Of a stretch of DNA of 5,394 nucleotides, positions 1 to 5,334 are shown piece after piece. Made by a program: the position numbers and the translations under genes. The notes below the pieces were generated by a model. It was not told where the DNA came from and did no database searches. It saw only the letters and a program-made list of their open reading frames with translations. Origin of the DNA: Planctomycetaceae bacterium (GTDB lineage: Bacteria; Planctomycetota; Planctomycetia; Pirellulales; Thermoguttaceae); the NCBI GenBank assembly GCA_009776995.1, contig WRMR01000359.1, positions 1 through 5,394 of the forward strand, in the 5' to 3' direction. The first letter of the stretch is position 1. Each line of letters opens with the position of its first letter.

Positions 1-619
1 TCTGCACTTCATTCTGCGAAATACCGAGATACTGCATCCGTATCGGATCGAGCCAGATACGCATACTGTAGTTCTTTTCCCCGAAGATCATGACCTGGCC
101 GATGCCGTCGATGCGCGACAGGGTATCCTTGACGTTCCGACTGACGTAATTGTTCAGGAACAACGGCGTATGCTCGGGGTTGTCGCTGGAAAAGGCCAGT
201 ACGCCAAGAAAGTCAGCATCGCGTTTCATCACCATGAGGCCGTTCATCACCACTTCCGTGGGAAGCCGCGGCTCGGCCCGCTTGATGGCGTTGTTGACAT
301 TGACCAAAGCGATGTCCGGGTCGGTCGCCGGGTCGAAGATCAGCGACAGCACGTAGCTGCCGTCGTTCCCGGAGGTTGAGGAATAATAGAGCATCCCTTC
401 GATGCCGTTGACCTGCTCTTCGATCGGAGCGGCCACCGTATTGGCAATATCCAGGGCACCGGCACCAGGATAAATGGTCCTGACCATGATCGTGGGCGGT
501 GAAATTTCCGGGTACTCGGCCACAGGAAGGCTGAAATAGCATAACCCGCCGGCCAGCATGATGACAAGCGAAACCACCATGGCGAACTTGGGACGCCGGA
601 TGAAAAAAGCGGAAAACAT
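1..619 (-). CDS. RND efflux pump inner-membrane permease (HAE-1 / AcrB-MexF type), N-terminal part
   Basis: This is the first 206 codons of a proton-driven RND exporter; the rest lies beyond the left edge (family length is about 1,030-1,060 residues). The protein starts MFSAFFIRRPKFA, the usual cytoplasmic start of HAE-1 pumps (FFIxRPxFA). Transmembrane helix 1 follows at about residues 12-31. The periplasmic porter domain then begins with LPVAEYPEISPPTI (31-44), YPGA (50-53) and the APIEEQVNG segment (64-72). Later family landmarks are NAIKRAEPRLP (110-120), NYVSRNVKDTLSRIDGIGQV (157-176) and the MRIWLDP segment (186-192). The pattern is closest, from memory, to MexF-like pumps. The ATG at 617-619 has an AGGAG ribosome site (630-634) ten bases upstream. 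The gene lies downstream of the adaptor gene on the same strand, so the two should form one exporter; the substrate cannot be read from the sequence. There is no frameshift in the visible part. Confidence 0.95.
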   Translation of the reverse strand, partial: MFSAFFIRRPKFAMVVSLVIMLAGGLCYFSLPVAEYPEISPPTIMVRTIYPGAGALDIANTVAAPIEEQVNGIEGMLYYSSTSGNDGSYVLSLIFDPATDPDIALVNVNNAIKRAEPRLPTEVVMNGLMVMKRDADFLGVLAFSSDNPEHTPLFLNNYVSRNVKDTLSRIDGIGQVMIFGEKNYSMRIWLDPIRMQYLGISQNEVQ

Positions 620-712
620 TGGGGGAAAACTCCTGGTGTGTATTGATAATCACAGTAGCCGGAATGAAGCGTAGCGAAATGACGGGATGGCAAACGCAAC
701 TTCCGGGAACTT

Positions 713-881
713 ATGTCCCGTCAGGGACATGATATTGGTAGAAACGATTCTCCACGCATACTCTGCGTCCCGTGAGGGACGCAATCAAAACGTCTGACAT
801 TCTGACATATTGTGTGCCTAACGGTACACGGGATTGCTTTTCTATGTTTTTTCTACCAACATTTTGTCCCTGACGGGACAG
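713..881. repeat. Symmetric array of four GTCCC/GGGAC stem-loops (REP/BIME-like element)
   Basis: Four short hairpins lie in the gap between the adaptor and pump genes. Hairpin 1 is ATGTCCC-GTCA-GGGACAT (713-730). Hairpin 2 is TGCGTCCC-GTGA-GGGACGCA (764-783). Hairpin 3 is decayed: TGTGCC-TAAC-GGTACA (813-828), 13 of 16 bases like hairpin 4, with the changed pair still able to form G-U. Hairpin 4 is TGTCCC-TGAC-GGGACA (865-880). Hairpins 1 and 2 are 52 bases apart, and so are 3 and 4. The second half is the first half inverted: 714-744 matches the reverse complement of 850-880 at 28 of 31 positions, including the shared tail TTGGTAGAAA. The stretch around hairpins 2 and 3 matches at about 16 of 21. 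No open frame is contained. This resembles REP doublets (BIMEs) moved by RAYT transposases, or a small MITE. The array begins 28 bases after the adaptor stop and ends 93 bases before the pump start. Confidence 0.85.
793..808. repeat. 8-bp tandem duplication TCTGACAT x2 at the centre of the hairpin array
   Basis: TCTGACAT occurs twice head to tail at 793-800 and 801-808. The midpoint of the surrounding palindromic array (713-881) is about 797, so the duplication sits almost on the symmetry axis, between hairpins 2 and 3. It could be chance, replication slippage, or the scar of the event that joined two half-elements. Confidence 0.6.
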
Positions 882-909
882 TGAAGCATCTCAATTATTA
901 ATCTTTACA

Positions 910-2271
910 TTACGGTTCAACAATTTCTTCGGACTGCTCTTCCGTTACCACGGCTTCCCGGGCTGGTTGTTCCGGCTGTGCCGATGGAACCATACCGGCA
1001 ACGGGGACCGGAATAATCGGCTGGCCGGGCATCATGATCTTGTTCAAACCGCCGATGACCACCATTTCGCCCGGTGTCAGGCCGGAGGTGATGATCTGCT
1101 TGTCAGATACCTGCTGACCGGGTGTCACGGTACGTCGCTCGACCCGGAAGGTGTCTCCCATGACCGGTTTGCCGGCGTCATCGACGACCGATTGTCCCTT
1201 TGCATCCATCTTGGGGGCTTCACCATCTTTCTGAACGACGTAAACGAAGTGCGATGTGCCGTCGGTTTGGAGAGCCGAAACTTTGACCGCAGGTTTTGCC
1301 TCCTCGAATTTTTCGGACAGATTCACCCTCGTAAACCCGCCGGGGAACAATTTACCGCTTTTGTTTTCGCAGAGCAAATAGACCAAAATCTGGCCGCTGG
1401 TGCTTTCAACATAATTGTCGTAGAAGTCGATGTGGAATTCCTCTTCGCAGGGTGTACCGTTGGCATACAGGATTTCGATTTTCGCTTCTTTTTTCTCGCC
1501 GCTTGGGAGGAAATAGGTCGAAAATTCGCGTTCCGTCACGGGAAACGTCACCGAAATCGGGTCGAACTGCATGATTGTCGCCAGCACACCCGACGCTGGC
1601 GTCAGGTAGTTCCCTTTGCTGAACTGCTTGGCACCAATGCGTCCGCTGAGCGGGGCGTAAATTTTCGTGTAGCCCAAATCGGTTTGGGCCTGATCGAGTC
1701 GGGCTTTGGCTTCTTCCAGCCGGGCTTCGTGCAGATTGATGGTTCGCAGAGCTTCGTCGAGTTCCTGTTCCGTGGCCGACCTGCTGGGAACAAGTTGCGC
1801 GATTCGCTCGTGATTTCGCTTGGCCAGCGCGATTTCCGCTTCGATCTGCTTGATCACCGATTCCGCCATGCGAACGTTGATTTGGTAAATTGTGTCCTCA
1901 ATTTCAAAGAGCAGATCGCCTTCCTGGACGAATTCGCCTTCCGTAAAGGCCACGTTCATCAAATAGCCGGACACGCGCGGAACGAGTTGCACGGTTTCCT
2001 TGGCGGCCACCGTACCGACTTTCGGAACCGGCTGTGTGTGGTCCAGCAGGCCAACAGCATCGACCGTGACAGGCATCGCAGGCATGGCTGGAGCACCGCC
2101 GCCACCTGCACCGCCACCGGGAGCACCTCCGCGACTTTGAGCCAAAGCTTCGCTCTTATCCGGCTTGGGCAACGACATGAAAACGATAAGCGCAACAAGA
2201 AGAAACAACGCCAAAAGCATCGTTTTTTTCGTTTTGCCAGGTGTGATGACCGTATTTTTTATCTGTGACAT
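910..2271 (-). CDS. RND efflux periplasmic adaptor (membrane fusion protein, HlyD/AcrA-MexE family)
   Basis: The 453-residue adaptor bridges the RND pump and an outer-membrane channel in the periplasm. Residues 1-17 are cytoplasmic and basic. Residues 18-34 form one hydrophobic helix, followed by a Gly/Ala/Pro-rich linker (47-67) and then PVTVDAV, where the adaptor domain begins. The lipoyl-like domain has its first half at 97-126 (VPRVSGYL, then FTEGEFVQEGDLLFEIED) and its second half at 201-213 (YTKIYAPLSGRIG). Between them, about 127-199 is an alpha-helical coiled-coil hairpin with the tip segment RIAQLVPSRSATEQELDEA. The beta-barrel follows (GKLFPGGFTRVNL, 306-318), then the membrane-proximal domain with ITSGLTPGEMVVIGGL, and an acidic Pro/Glu tail. 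There is no lipobox cysteine, so anchoring is by the uncleaved helix rather than by lipid. Two cysteines (275 and 301) lie in the barrel region. An AAGGA site (2278-2282) precedes the ATG by six bases. It is the first gene of the efflux operon. Length is slightly above the usual 380-420 because of the linker and tail. Confidence 0.95.
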   Translation of the reverse strand: MSQIKNTVITPGKTKKTMLLALFLLVALIVFMSLPKPDKSEALAQSRGGAPGGGAGGGGAPAMPAMPVTVDAVGLLDHTQPVPKVGTVAAKETVQLVPRVSGYLMNVAFTEGEFVQEGDLLFEIEDTIYQINVRMAESVIKQIEAEIALAKRNHERIAQLVPSRSATEQELDEALRTINLHEARLEEAKARLDQAQTDLGYTKIYAPLSGRIGAKQFSKGNYLTPASGVLATIMQFDPISVTFPVTEREFSTYFLPSGEKKEAKIEILYANGTPCEEEFHIDFYDNYVESTSGQILVYLLCENKSGKLFPGGFTRVNLSEKFEEAKPAVKVSALQTDGTSHFVYVVQKDGEAPKMDAKGQSVVDDAGKPVMGDTFRVERRTVTPGQQVSDKQIITSGLTPGEMVVIGGLNKIMMPGQPIIPVPVAGMVPSAQPEQPAREAVVTEEQSEEIVEP

Positions 2272-2360
2272 GTGGGTTCCTTAACAGTTTTTTTTTCATT
2301 TCAACGCCAACGCTAAATTGGCCTGGCAATTCGTCTTGCAATGTTCCGATTCGCCGGTTT

Positions 2361-2383
2361 CATTGTTAAACCCCTTAACAATG
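2361..2383. promoter_or_regulatory. Perfect 9-bp-arm inverted repeat, operator or leader hairpin of efflux operon
   Basis: CATTGTTAA (2361-2369) and TTAACAATG (2375-2383) are perfect reverse complements separated by five bases (ACCCC). The repeat lies about 90 bases upstream of the adaptor start and just downstream of the candidate promoter at 2412-2439. The size and symmetry fit a dimeric repressor operator such as those of TetR- or MarR-type regulators of efflux pumps. It would also form a hairpin in the leader RNA. No U run follows, so a terminator is unlikely. Which protein binds it cannot be told, because no regulator gene is in the window. Confidence 0.55.
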
Positions 2384-2411
2384 ACTTGGTTTTACCATTC
2401 TTCCTCATTCA

Positions 2412-2439
2412 ATCATAGTCACACAACCATTTCCTACAA
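2412..2439 (-). promoter_or_regulatory. Candidate sigma-70 promoter for the efflux operon
   Basis: On the minus strand TTGTAG (2439-2434) is followed after 16 bases by TATGAT (2417-2412), a good -10 box with a weak -35 box. Transcription would start near 2405, giving a leader of about 130 bases that contains the 2361-2383 inverted repeat. The call rests on consensus match only, and the region is AT-rich, so chance matches are easy. Confidence 0.3.
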
Positions 2440-2496
2440 GGTGTTAATACAGGAAAAATAATCAAATATTATCAATTGCAAAGTGTGATATTTGAT

Positions 2497-2528
2497 ACAA
2501 TTGAAATGAGTTTGATACTCATAATTGT
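2497..2528. promoter_or_regulatory. Compound inverted repeat with TTTGATAC direct repeats, operator-like
   Basis: Two pairs of hexamer arms are nested here. ATGAGT (2506-2511) pairs with ACTCAT (2517-2522) around TTGAT, and ACAATT (2497-2502) pairs with AATTGT (2523-2528). The left side has three extra bases (GAA) between its two arms. The octamer TTTGATAC also occurs directly repeated at 2491-2498 and 2511-2518, a 20-base period, about two helical turns. This looks like a protein-binding site or a stem with a three-base bulge. It lies about 225 bases from the efflux gene and about 380 from the methyltransferase gene, so its target is unclear. Confidence 0.4.
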
Positions 2529-2545
2529 AAGCGATAAAACCGGAA

Positions 2546-2719
2546 ATGGAGGACCAGGTGGAAGCGTTTCACGTGTATTCCGGGCGGATTTCCCGGTTAC
2601 GTAAGGGTGTTTCATCATCATATTCCCTGAGTAACACGGGAAAACTCCCCACCCATGAACTTCGACCCTCCTTTGTTCAAACCTTTGTTCAAAAATTTTC
2701 CGCTTTTATTCATACATAA
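2546..2719 (+). CDS. Weak small open frame, 57 codons, hypothetical
   Basis: An ATG at 2546 opens a frame that runs to TAA at 2717-2719. The product would start MEDQVEAFHVYSGRIS and end QTFVQKFSAFIHT. It coincides with the only GC-balanced island of the spacer and starts 18 bases after the 2497-2528 inverted repeat. Against it, there is no clear ribosome site, no recognised domain, and part of the frame is made by a 12-bp tandem duplication that gives the repeated peptide FVQT/FVQK. The opposite strand of the same island also has a frame of about 49 codons, so an open frame alone means little. I recognise no family. Confidence 0.15.
   Translation: MEDQVEAFHVYSGRISRLRKGVSSSYSLSNTGKLPTHELRPSFVQTFVQKFSAFIHT
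2670..2693. repeat. 12-bp perfect tandem duplication (CCTTTGTTCAAA x2)
   Basis: CCTTTGTTCAAA occurs at 2670-2681 and again immediately at 2682-2693. A length of 12 keeps any reading frame intact. It is most simply a replication-slippage duplication, although two equal sites placed 12 bases apart could also bind a protein. Confidence 0.8.
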
Positions 2720-2742
2720 CATATTATCAATAATAATGTTAT
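2716..2742. repeat. AT-rich imperfect palindrome
   Basis: ATAACAT (2716-2722) and ATGTTAT (2736-2742) are exact inverted arms. The inner ATTAT and ATAAT bases continue the pairing with one bulged base around a CA centre, making almost the whole 27 bases self-complementary. It lies about 165 bases upstream of the methyltransferase start. Its role is unknown; in such AT-rich DNA it may be fortuitous. Confidence 0.4.
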
Positions 2743-2907
2743 ATCACTTGTGACTTTGTGCTGATGACAGTTTGAGTTTGATATTTCATCGTTTTTTATC
2801 CAATTTGCCATAACTTGAAAAATAATAGTTTATTTACCGCGTCACCATCGACAATTACCGTGCCGAAAGTAGAATGACAGCGAAAAACGATATTTTTCCC
2901 TGAATCA

Positions 2908-3795
2908 ATGGCCACACCGCTAGCACCACTGTTTTCCCATATGTCGGAACGAGTTTTGATCACAAGTTTTTCCAATCCGCAGGTCAAGGACGTGGTGCGG
3001 CTTCGAACCGGCAAACATCGCCGCCGGAAAGAGCATTTTCTCATTGACGGAGTACGGGAAATCTCTCGGGCAATCGTCTCAAAGATTGAAATAGTCAAAG
3101 TTTACATCGAGAAAGATTATTTTTCCCAAAAAACGAATCATACCCATTTCGAAAAAAACCGCCTCCGGGAACTGTTGCAGGAGCTTGACCGGCAGGGCTG
3201 TGTTTGGGAAGTGACGCACGAGATTTTCCTTAAAATGACGTTCGGCGAGCGTAACGAGGGTGTTATTGCCGTGGCGGAGTCACCCATTCGCGATTTGGAC
3301 GATGTGGCACTGCCGGAAAAGCCTTTGATTTGTGTGCTGGAAGGAATTGAAAAGCCGGGCAATATCGGAGCGGTTTTCCGTAGTGCCGATGGTGCCGGAC
3401 TGAACGCGGTCATCGTGGCCCAGCCGGAAACCGATCTGTTCAACCCCGGAACGGTTCGGGCAAGCCTCGGAACGGTTTTCCCGATGCAGTCGGCAGTGAC
3501 ATCAACCGATGATGTTTTGAAATGGCTCAGAAATCAAAACCTGCAAATCGTCGCCGCGAAATGCGACGGGGCGGTTCCGCATGACACGATTGATTTTACG
3601 CTGCCGACGGCCATCGTCATGGGTTGCGAATCGGCCGGTCTGACCGAACCGTGGAACGCTGCGGACATCCGCGCGGTCAAAATCCCGATGCTCGGCCTGG
3701 CCGACAGCCTCAATATTTCCAACGCCGCCGCCATTCTGTTTTACGAGGCAAGGCGTCAACGCAGTGCCATGTCAGCCGGGAGTGAAACGAAGTGA
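2908..3795 (+). CDS. RNA 2'-O-ribose methyltransferase, SpoU/TrmH family
   Basis: The 295-residue protein should transfer a methyl group from S-adenosylmethionine to a ribose 2'-OH of tRNA or 23S rRNA in the cytoplasm. Residues about 15-122 form the L30e-like substrate-binding domain (ITSFSNPQVKDVVRLR, then FLIDGVREI). The knotted SPOUT domain carries motif 1 at 149-164 (GNIGAVFRSADGAG, with Asn152 and Arg158), motif 2 at 236-245 (IVMGCESAGL, Glu241), and motif 3 at 259-285 (IPMLGLADSLNISNAAA then YEARRQR). All key residues are present. The target base cannot be assigned: it is as close to RlmB- as to TsnR-like members. The start is uncertain. The ATG at 2908 is used here, but homologues usually begin near SERVLITS, so the ATG at 2941 (residue 12) is as likely; neither has a clear ribosome site. 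Its stop codon overlaps the next gene's start, so the two are co-translated. Confidence 0.93.
   Translation: MATPLAPLFSHMSERVLITSFSNPQVKDVVRLRTGKHRRRKEHFLIDGVREISRAIVSKIEIVKVYIEKDYFSQKTNHTHFEKNRLRELLQELDRQGCVWEVTHEIFLKMTFGERNEGVIAVAESPIRDLDDVALPEKPLICVLEGIEKPGNIGAVFRSADGAGLNAVIVAQPETDLFNPGTVRASLGTVFPMQSAVTSTDDVLKWLRNQNLQIVAAKCDGAVPHDTIDFTLPTAIVMGCESAGLTEPWNAADIRAVKIPMLGLADSLNISNAAAILFYEARRQRSAMSAGSETK
3778..3794 (+). promoter_or_regulatory. Ribosome site and GTG start deciding the MnmE-like start
   Basis: GGGAG at 3778-3782 lies nine bases before a GTG at 3792-3794. The GTG shares bases with the TGA stop of the methyltransferase (3793-3795), making a GTGA overlap. The family's first conserved block (TPRGRSAIA) begins at residue 14 from this GTG, which supports the choice. 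The arrangement predicts translational coupling of the two genes. Confidence 0.7.
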
Positions 3796-5075
3796 AGCAG
3801 CCCGATCATCGCCTGTTCGTCATCCGTCTCACGCCGCGCGGCCGCAGTGCGATTGCGTCATTGTTGCTTGCCGGACGGGATGCGCTCGCGACTCTTGTGC
3901 CTTGCCTTGCCTTTCCCAGTTCGGGACAAACGTCCGTTGCACAAGATGATTGTGCAAGCGACATTCCTGTTTTCGCATACTTTCTGTTGGGAAATTCCCG
4001 CGAGGAAATCGTCCTGCATTTTCGCCGTTGTGACATGATCGAGTTACATTGTCACGGTGGTGACACCGTTGTCAACGCGATTGAAACCGCTCTGATCAAG
4101 CGCGGTGCGGTGGCGCAAACATGGCAAGGCGGGTTGCTCGAAACGCAGGAACCCGCGTCATCCCCGAAGCATCTTACGCTTTGCGGGCCGCTTGACATGA
4201 TCCAGCGGGAAGCATTGCAACTCCTGCCGTTGGCCGAAACGGAATGGACGGCCCAATTGCTGCTGGCGCAATATCACGGTGCCCTTTCCCGGCAAATCCA
4301 ACACGTCCTAAATTTGCTTGATGGTGCGACAACCACCACCCATGACACGTCACCGGACCGTGCCGTGCAGGAAGCAACGGGCATTCTGGATTCGCTGCTC
4401 GCAACTTATGAATCGGGCAGGCATTTGACGATCCCGTTTCGTGTGGAGGTCATCGGCCCGGTCAACGTCGGCAAGAGCAGTCTGGTGAACGCCCTGGTCG
4501 GTTTCAACCGTTCGATCACATCGCAGGTCGCCGGAACAACGCGCGACACGGTTTCGGCCAAAACGGTCATTGCCGGTTGGCCGATCATGTTGATCGACAC
4601 GGCGGGCATTCGTGAAACATTGAATCCCGTCGAACAGGAAGGTATTGCGCGCATGAAGGCGGTCATGGCCGACTCCGACCTTCTCCTGTTGGTTACCGAA
4701 GCTTGCGAAACACAGACCGGTCAACTTCCACAAACCATGACCATCCCGGAAACAACGCCGGTGGTTCATGTCGTCAACAAAATTGACCTTGCCGAACAAC
4801 AGGCGTCATGGCATTTCCGTGATTTGCCGGACACGGTTCCTGTTTCAGCACGGACGGGTGCCGGGCTCGATCAACTGACCGAAATGATGATGCACAAACT
4901 GCACCAATCCAGTGATCTCGCCCGCGATGACGTTGCCCCGTCCCAGACGGCACTGGTTTTTACGGAACGCCAGTATTCCCAACTGACGTCCGTCAGGCAA
5001 TTGCTGAATCGCGGCGAAACCGCATCGGCAATTCCATTGTTGCGACGGAATTGCTTTGGACTCACGCCAAAATAA
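3792..5075 (+). CDS. Divergent MnmE/TrmE-family tRNA modification GTPase, short form
   Basis: True MnmE works with MnmG to modify the wobble uridine of some tRNAs. This 427-residue relative has the same layout. An N-terminal TrmE domain (about 1-120) has LTPRGRSAIASLLLAGRDAL and IELHCHGGDTVV. A helical domain follows, with the G domain inserted at about 215-370. All G motifs are seen: GPVNVGKSS (222-230), GTTRDT (248-253), DTAG (269-272), NKID (329-332) and SAR (352-354). Asn225 and Glu281 match the potassium-binding Asn and catalytic Glu of E. coli MnmE. Two parts are unusual. The folate-domain segment with R-A-F-x-N-G-K-x-D-L is not recognisable, and the protein ends NCFGLTPK, about 35-40 residues before the family's Cys-x-Gly-Lys tail, whose Cys is needed for tRNA modification. 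From memory, planctomycetes carry such shortened GTPases. It may therefore have a different or partial role. The gene starts with GTG, overlapping the methyltransferase gene by four bases. Confidence 0.85.
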   Translation: MKQPDHRLFVIRLTPRGRSAIASLLLAGRDALATLVPCLAFPSSGQTSVAQDDCASDIPVFAYFLLGNSREEIVLHFRRCDMIELHCHGGDTVVNAIETALIKRGAVAQTWQGGLLETQEPASSPKHLTLCGPLDMIQREALQLLPLAETEWTAQLLLAQYHGALSRQIQHVLNLLDGATTTTHDTSPDRAVQEATGILDSLLATYESGRHLTIPFRVEVIGPVNVGKSSLVNALVGFNRSITSQVAGTTRDTVSAKTVIAGWPIMLIDTAGIRETLNPVEQEGIARMKAVMADSDLLLLVTEACETQTGQLPQTMTIPETTPVVHVVNKIDLAEQQASWHFRDLPDTVPVSARTGAGLDQLTEMMMHKLHQSSDLARDDVAPSQTALVFTERQYSQLTSVRQLLNRGETASAIPLLRRNCFGLTPK

Positions 5076-5084
5076 GCAGTTCGA

Positions 5085-5149
5085 TCCATCAGAGCCGCGA
5101 CGGTAACGGAGCGGTCATTCCGATCAATGACTCTCGTGGCTCTGATGGA
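5085..5149. terminator. Long stem-loop after the RNA-modification operon, possible terminator
   Basis: TCCATCAGAGCC (5085-5096) is the exact reverse complement of GGCTCTGATGGA (5138-5149). Pairing extends inward four more bases with one G-U, giving a 16-bp stem. The 37-base interior contains a second hairpin, GTCATT (5114-5119) with AATGAC (5126-5131). The stem begins 10 bases after the GTPase stop, the right place for a terminator. However, the only U run (six, 5161-5166) comes 11 bases after the stem, too far for a standard intrinsic terminator. It could instead be an RNA-stabilising structure or a small inverted-repeat element. Confidence 0.5.
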
Positions 5150-5154
5150 AATGT

Positions 5155-5170
5155 TCACAATTTTTTGTGA
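5155..5170. repeat. Short palindrome TCACAA-TTTT-TTGTGA
   Basis: Six-base arms flank TTTT, directly after the long stem-loop. It may bind a regulator or add to the end structure of the upstream operon. It is short and AT-rich, so it may also be chance. Confidence 0.35.
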
Positions 5171-5202
5171 CACCCCACCCCGGCTCAAAAATCGCCACCG
5201 AC

Positions 5203-5229
5203 TTGAAAGCCGCCGTGCGGCGGTATAAA
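5203..5229 (+). promoter_or_regulatory. Candidate promoter with palindromic spacer for the Tat-protein gene
   Basis: TTGAAA (5203-5208) and TATAAA (5224-5229) resemble -35 and -10 boxes, 15 bases apart; shifting the -35 box to ACTTGA gives 17. The spacer is almost entirely a GC-rich palindrome, CCGCCG-TG-CGGCGG (5210-5223), which a repressor or activator could use. A start near 5236 would leave a leader of about 100 bases. The call rests on consensus match only. Confidence 0.4.
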
Positions 5230-5334
5230 ATTTGGAAACATGGGGGTTGCTTCATTTCACCTGGAAATTCGGGCAGTTCCCGGCGTGTATAGGTAACCTG
5301 AATCACTGACTAACGAATACTGAAAGGACAACCC

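Larger units (their letters stand above)
2272..2907. other. AT-rich divergent intergenic region between efflux and RNA-modification operons
   Basis: This 636-base spacer lies between the starts of two divergent operons. It is clearly richer in A and T than the genes on either side, except for a more GC-balanced island at about 2530-2670. It holds the inverted repeats, candidate promoter, tandem repeat and small open frame listed separately. It also has a run of nine T at 2288-2296 (A in the efflux transcript), just upstream of the adaptor ribosome site. I see no tRNA, CRISPR repeat or recognisable riboswitch. No local transcriptional regulator gene is present, which is unusual beside an efflux operon. 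I could not pick a convincing promoter for the rightward operon in 2700-2907. Confidence 0.7.

Noticed and set aside
661..679. Similarity between GGAATGAAGCGTAGCGAAA here and the sequence at 3778-3796 (14 of 19).
   Set aside because: The second copy is explained by the methyltransferase C-terminus and the ribosome site of the next gene; two weak matches do not make a repeat family.
967..2268. 433-codon open frame on the plus strand inside the adaptor gene.
   Set aside because: It is the antisense shadow of the adaptor gene, which has intact domains and a ribosome site on the minus strand. The plus-strand product has no recognisable domain.
2530..2600. Possible signal-recognition-particle RNA because of GGACCAGGTGGAAGC.
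   Set aside because: The conserved SRP tetraloop and asymmetric-loop sequence (GGAAGCAGC with its pairing strand) is not present.
4350..4799. 149-codon minus-strand open frame within the GTPase gene.
   Set aside because: It is antisense to the G-domain motifs of a clear gene, with no family resemblance of its own.
5015..5160. Possible frameshift restoring an MnmE C-terminus: another frame near 5033 reads SIVATELLWTHA, reminiscent of the family's VAxELRxA segment.
   Set aside because: After about a dozen residues that frame has no DLLDxIF or Cys-x-Gly-Lys end and runs through the stem-loop. The annotated frame also fits, from memory, the natural end of short planctomycete MnmE-like GTPases.
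5240..5296. 18-codon leader-peptide-like frame (MGVASFHLEIRAVPGVYR) upstream of the Tat-protein gene.
   Set aside because: It has no ribosome site, no regulatory codon run and no paired terminator/antiterminator that would support attenuation.
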